Positions 60,621-64,000 of a stretch of DNA of 64,000 bases are shown here, in pieces. The notes below the pieces were generated by a model. That model made no database searches and was not told where the DNA came from. It saw only the letters and a list, made by a program, of their open reading frames with translations. The stretch's first letter is position 1; every line of letters starts with the position of its first letter. Both the position numbers and the translations under genes were made by a program. The stretch is from CAVXTT01 sp963764685 (GTDB lineage Bacteria; Bacteroidota; Ignavibacteria; Ignavibacteriales; Ignavibacteriaceae). The stretch spans positions 321,099 through 385,098 of the forward strand of contig CAVXTT010000021.1 of NCBI GenBank assembly GCA_963764685.1, in the 5' to 3' direction.

Positions 60621-62676
60621 TCAGTTATAATCCGGAAGGAAAGAATATTTCTTTGCGTACTCAAGCATCTGCTGTGTAAAATCTTCAGGGTAGCGGATCT
60701 TTATATCCGTAATCTTCCCGTTTTCCATTACAGGCTCAAGTACAGGGTTTATAAATCCTTTATACGGAGCAATGTTCAATCTTTCATATCTTGAAAGAAC
60801 TTCTTTATGAAGCGGCTCATCCACCTGCACGCCGTAGTTTTCAACAATTTCTTTTGCTGCATTATAATCCCCTTCGGAAGTTATTCTCTGCATTTCTCTT
60901 CAAGAGCTCACCGAACAATTGTCTCAGCTTTGCATAATCATTTATAACAAAATAAGTCTTTGCCGTCCCTTGTCTTTCTTTCAATAACATTCTCCTTCAT
61001 TCCTTTTTCATAAACCCATTTAGCAATCAGCTGACGGTTCCTCATATGAGATTCTTCACGGTTCTCACCCGGTTTAATTCTCTGGAGCTGAAGCATTAAT
61101 CCGTTACGGATATATTTCTGATACTCTGCCTTATAAACGTCTTTATCAGGAACAACACCTATTTCGAGGAGCTTATTATCGGGTAGATAATAAAGCGCAA
61201 CAAGATCAGCCCGTGCTTCTTCAATTGTTGAAGCATAGCTTTTTAATGACTTTGCTTTGGTGAACCGATCGCCCTCATTTATTTGTCCCGATGCATGTCC
61301 GATTACTTCATGCATATCGGTGTGCAGATTATCTGAAAGGGAGTCCATAATTCTTAGCAATCTCGATTTCTTCCTGAGAGCAGCAGAATTCCTTAAGCAC
61401 TTCTTCCGAATTCTACTTATTATAGGCATGCAACGATATTGCCAAGGTTAACTGATTTTGAGCCATGAATCTTTTCTTATCCAGTTTGCATTAGGAAGGT
61501 TTATTCCGATAGGTGTTGATGGTGAGGAATCTCCGCTCTGCTGACAACTACGGTAATTACCTTTGCAGATATACCTACAACATTTTTCTTTTTATGTTCC
61601 GGCGAAGATTGGGAGCAGTTATCTTCAAACCATTGTGCTTCACGACTTATGGCATCAATCCTTTTAGTAGCTTCCATATCTTTGAAGGAAACAACCGATT
61701 CAAACGACCCTCTATGCCCGAGCGGATCTCCGTATACTTCAATGAATCCGTTAACTGCATCAATTGTGGAAATTGTATCCTGAACCCACAGGATATTGTA
61801 CTCATCAAATTTTTCAAGATCACCTGTTTTATAGTAGTCAATTAGTTTCTGGAATGCTTTCCTCTGGAGATCATTCTCAGCAGCAGTAACAGCTTTTTCG
61901 AGCCAGTAAACTATCTTTTCTATTGCAGCGGAATACATTCCCCCGACCTTCCAAACCTGCTCTTTAAGCTTTCCGTTATCCTTCACAAGCTTTGAATTCA
62001 ATCCGTACCAGATGGGTGTCGGATCGTTGGTTTCCATTGCTGAATAAAAATCCTCAACCTCCTTCTGACTTACACCTTCGTAATAATTATTTGCTGAGGT
62101 TTCAATCATATCGTCGTTGGGATCCTGGTTGAGCCGGGTAACAGCAATTTGGGGATCAAACATTATTGGAGTTAATTTCTGTACCAGGGCATCTACTGTT
62201 TCACCTTTATCCAGGGGGAGTGCCGAAGGATCGGAATTCTTTACAAGTTCAGCAAAGTACTGGCTGCTGAATTCCGGCATTATCTTTCTGTTTGAATAGT
62301 GATGATGAATTCCGTTGGAGAACCATACACGTTTTGTGTAGACCATAAACTTATCGAATTCACTGTTTGATTTATCCCCTTTATAAGAAGTAACTATCCC
62401 TTCAAGGGTCCTTCTTATTTTCAGGTTATGCTTGAAATTCTGATCGTAGAATATTTCCCTTCCGCATTGGGCAGCTTCAGAAAGGTAATACAGCAGTTCT
62501 TTCTGTTTCAAGGTTAAACTTTCGAATCCCGGTGCATTGTACCGCAGGATTGCGAGATCTGCAAACTGTTCAGTTTGATACTTAAAATCCTCTACGTCTT
62601 TTGACTGGGCAGAAGAATTGTCAGGCAATAGCACCCCCACCAAAAGAAATACAAGGAACAAATATGATTTTTTCAT
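60621..62676 (-). pseudogene. Dipeptidyl-peptidase III (M49) gene with several frame lesions
   Basis: Three frames make up one M49 gene. The N-terminal part (61501-62676) has a signal peptide (YLFLVFLLVGVLLPDNSSA) and FADLAILRYNAPGFESLTLK; the middle part (60938-61429) has NLHTDMHEVIGHASG, with the HExxxH zinc site, and STIEEARADLVALYY with the third ligand Glu; the C-terminal part (60621-60893) has EPLHKEVLSRYERLNIAPYK. Between 61560 and 61330 the expected segments (QSGDSSPSTPIG, GSKSVNLGNIV, EEVLKEFCCSQEEIEIAKNYG, LSDNLHTD) appear in changing frames with stops between, and another break lies near 60900-60950. At least five lesions are visible. The gene is inactive unless the assembly is poor here. 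Confidence 0.88.
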
Positions 62677-62767
62677 TTTCCACCATTATAAATTTTTCCA
62701 TCTTTAAATATAATTATTTATACACCTGTATACCGCGGTATTTTTTAAGGGATAATTAAGGATGAAC

Positions 62768-63065
62768 GTTGGATGGTTGGATGAATGTATGAATAAATAT
62801 TGTCATTGCGAACCTGCCTACGGTAGGCAGGGGAGTCTTCGACTGAAGCAATCTCACACACCGGGATGGTTGGATGAATAAATGCCGTCATTGCGAAGGA
62901 GTCTTCGACTGAAGCAATCTCACACACCAGGAGGGTTGGATGAATAAATGTTGTCATTGCGAAGGAGTCTTCGACTGAAGCAATCTCACGCACTGGGATG
63001 GTTGGATGAATGTATGAATAGATATCGTCATTGCGATGAGTCATCGAAGAAGCAATCTGGCATAC
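62768..63065. repeat. Tandem array of about 66-bp composite units
   Basis: Four units start near 62770, 62870, 62934 and 62996. Each begins ggatggttggatgaa, then t-rich AATAAATRTCGTCATTGCG, followed by an imperfect palindrome (cattgcgaagga...cttcgactgaagcaatctc). The first unit has an inserted palindrome (CCTGCCTACGGTAGGCAGG, about 62814-62832) and the fourth has a diverged centre (gatgagtcatcgaagaagca). Flanking the units are cacaca or cacgca words. The same blocks are found inverted at 4984-5166 and singly at 22310-22376. Confidence 0.85.
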
Positions 63066-63960
63066 TTTCCGAGAAAGAATAGACCTTTAATAGACTGAGC
63101 CATTCAGGAAGGACAGGTCAACTTCGCAATATCAGCGAATTATTTATTCAGGGTTGACCTGTCCGTACACAGGTTGTCTTTTTTTTATTGATTTCTCGAT
63201 TAATTAGAATATTTAAAGAAAGAAAATTATTGTAGGGATAGGTGGCGCTATTGCGGATAATTAGGTAGTGATTGCAAACGCCACCTGTCCTTCCCACATA
63301 TCCAATCCATATCTCCTGGTAGTTGCCCTCTGGCATTCGAGGACTGCATCAACGGGAAGCTATCTGAGATTGCGAAGTGCTATCTGGGATGTGTACTCTC
63401 TCAGAACGCTATCTGGGGGGAATGCCTGTAGCAGAAAGCCATTCAGGCGGGGTGCCCCTAGCGGAACGCTCACTGAGCGTTCCTTACATATTGCGTTTTG
63501 CACCATCGTACCATCGTACCATCGTACCATCGAACTTTTTATAAAAACCCACACTTCGTTAACACCTGGTTCTAGACAGCTTGTAAACAGCTTGCTCACA
63601 TCTTATAAAGCCCTTGGAGCTGTCTGTTTTAAGCCAGCAGCATGCTCTTTACAAAGCTTTAGCAAGGCTTGAATTATATATCTGTAGCGATTTGTTACTA
63701 TGGTGTAAATAAAATGATTGTTAAAAGTTCAATTTTGGAGCAAATTAGCCAGTAATTGGCCTATTAAATGCCAATACATCCGCTACAAACATGGTCCAAA
63801 TCTGACCCACCTACAGTCCACATCCAGAAATTTCCCGAAGTTGGGTAGGATTTGGGTACCGTTAGATGCTGATCTGAGTAAAAGGGGAAGGCCTTTATCT
63901 GGCCAATTTGAGGCAGACAACAGGAATTGGATGAATGGAGGAATGGATGATTGTATGAAT
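63000..63960. repeat. Long modular dispersed repeat, copy 2
   Basis: Matches copy 1 (22310-23605) in order and orientation: tactttccgagaaagaatag, module A (63111-63164), module B (63236-63290), degenerate words around AGCGGAACGC, the palindrome (63463-63483) and the conserved tail (about 63530-63926). By eye the tail differs at roughly one base in 12-15. Copy 1 has an additional A-B-palindrome segment at its left; copy 2 lacks it. The block is followed by GGATGAATGG-type words up to the window end. Confidence 0.85.
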
Positions 63961-64000
63961 AAATGTATGAATTTTAAGAAAGAGAAAATTCTGTACCCAT

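Larger units (their letters stand above)
62677..64000. other. Gene-free repeat region at the window end
   Basis: No genuine gene is present; the apparent ORFs translate repeats (for example the iterated EIASVEDSFAMT peptide at 62745-63044). It contains the tandem array at 62768-63065 and the second copy of the modular repeat, which runs beyond or close to the window edge. Confidence 0.8.

Noticed and set aside
62745..63044. Minus-strand ORF with repeated EIASVEDSFAMT peptide
   Set aside because: It is the translation of the tandem composite repeat; the same DNA blocks occur in other frames and orientations, so no protein is likely.
62768..63065. CRISPR array
   Set aside because: The units are about 66 bases, contiguous and composite; there are no unique spacers between constant repeats and no cas genes.

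Overview
The window reads as a chromosomal segment from a member of the Ignavibacteria (Bacteroidota/Chlorobi lineage), most likely from an environmental assembly. Four secreted proteins end in the type IX secretion (T9SS) sorting domain with the NYPNPFNP signature that is typical of Ignavibacteria. The cbb3 oxidase has the fused CcoN-CcoO subunit, there are many outer-membrane beta-barrels and lipoproteins, and coding sequence is dense and moderately AT-rich. No rRNA, tRNA, CRISPR array, phage or intact insertion sequence was found.

Layout. 1-1.8 kb: end of a WbpB/WlbA-type sugar dehydrogenase and a WbpD/WlbB-type acetyltransferase, separated by a decayed four-helix-bundle (S23-like) gene. 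1.9-4.6 kb: TonB-dependent receptor and a small anchored protein. 5.3-8.2 kb: two tiny ORFs and a full three-domain LigD. 8.4-15.5 kb: barrels, a lipoprotein, acyl-CoA ligase, endonuclease/exonuclease/phosphatase-family protein, lipoprotein MsrB, ArsC-like protein without its cysteine, DUF6029-like barrel and TlpA-like thioredoxin. 15.6-22.3 kb: three Omp28-type thioredoxin-fold secreted proteins plus a fourth T9SS cargo. 22.3-23.7 kb: gene-free modular repeat. 23.7-33.6 kb: YCII protein, M1 peptidase with T9SS tail, nitroreductase, frameshifted TANGO2/NRDE protein, GNAT protein, two-component system and ABC exporter. 33.7-42.1 kb: an apparently complete cbb3 oxidase locus (ccoI-S-NO-Q-P-G-H plus a UreH/TauE-like gene). 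42.1-43.3 kb: remnant of a REP-associated (Y1) transposase and HU. 43.5-60.5 kb: porin-like barrel, frameshifted DUF885 protein, AI-2E family permease, matrixin, glycosyltransferase/DUF4922 pair, frameshifted membrane glycosyltransferase, GH13 enzyme, phosphoesterase, carbohydrate-binding lipoprotein and lytic transglycosylase. 60.6-62.7 kb: M49 dipeptidyl-peptidase III gene with many frame lesions. 62.7-64 kb: a tandem array and a second copy of the modular repeat, reaching the window end.

How it fits together. The cbb3 cluster gives high-affinity oxygen respiration and its own copper supply and assembly. The TlpA/Omp28/MsrB genes form a neighbourhood of envelope thiol and methionine chemistry, and T9SS exports several products. 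The most unusual material is non-coding: a roughly 1-kb modular repeat made of nested palindromes, present twice and about 40 kb apart, linked to composite short repeats that recur at gene borders, together with a decayed REP-type transposase. Several genes carry single-base frame breaks that could be assembly errors or real decay; reads would decide.
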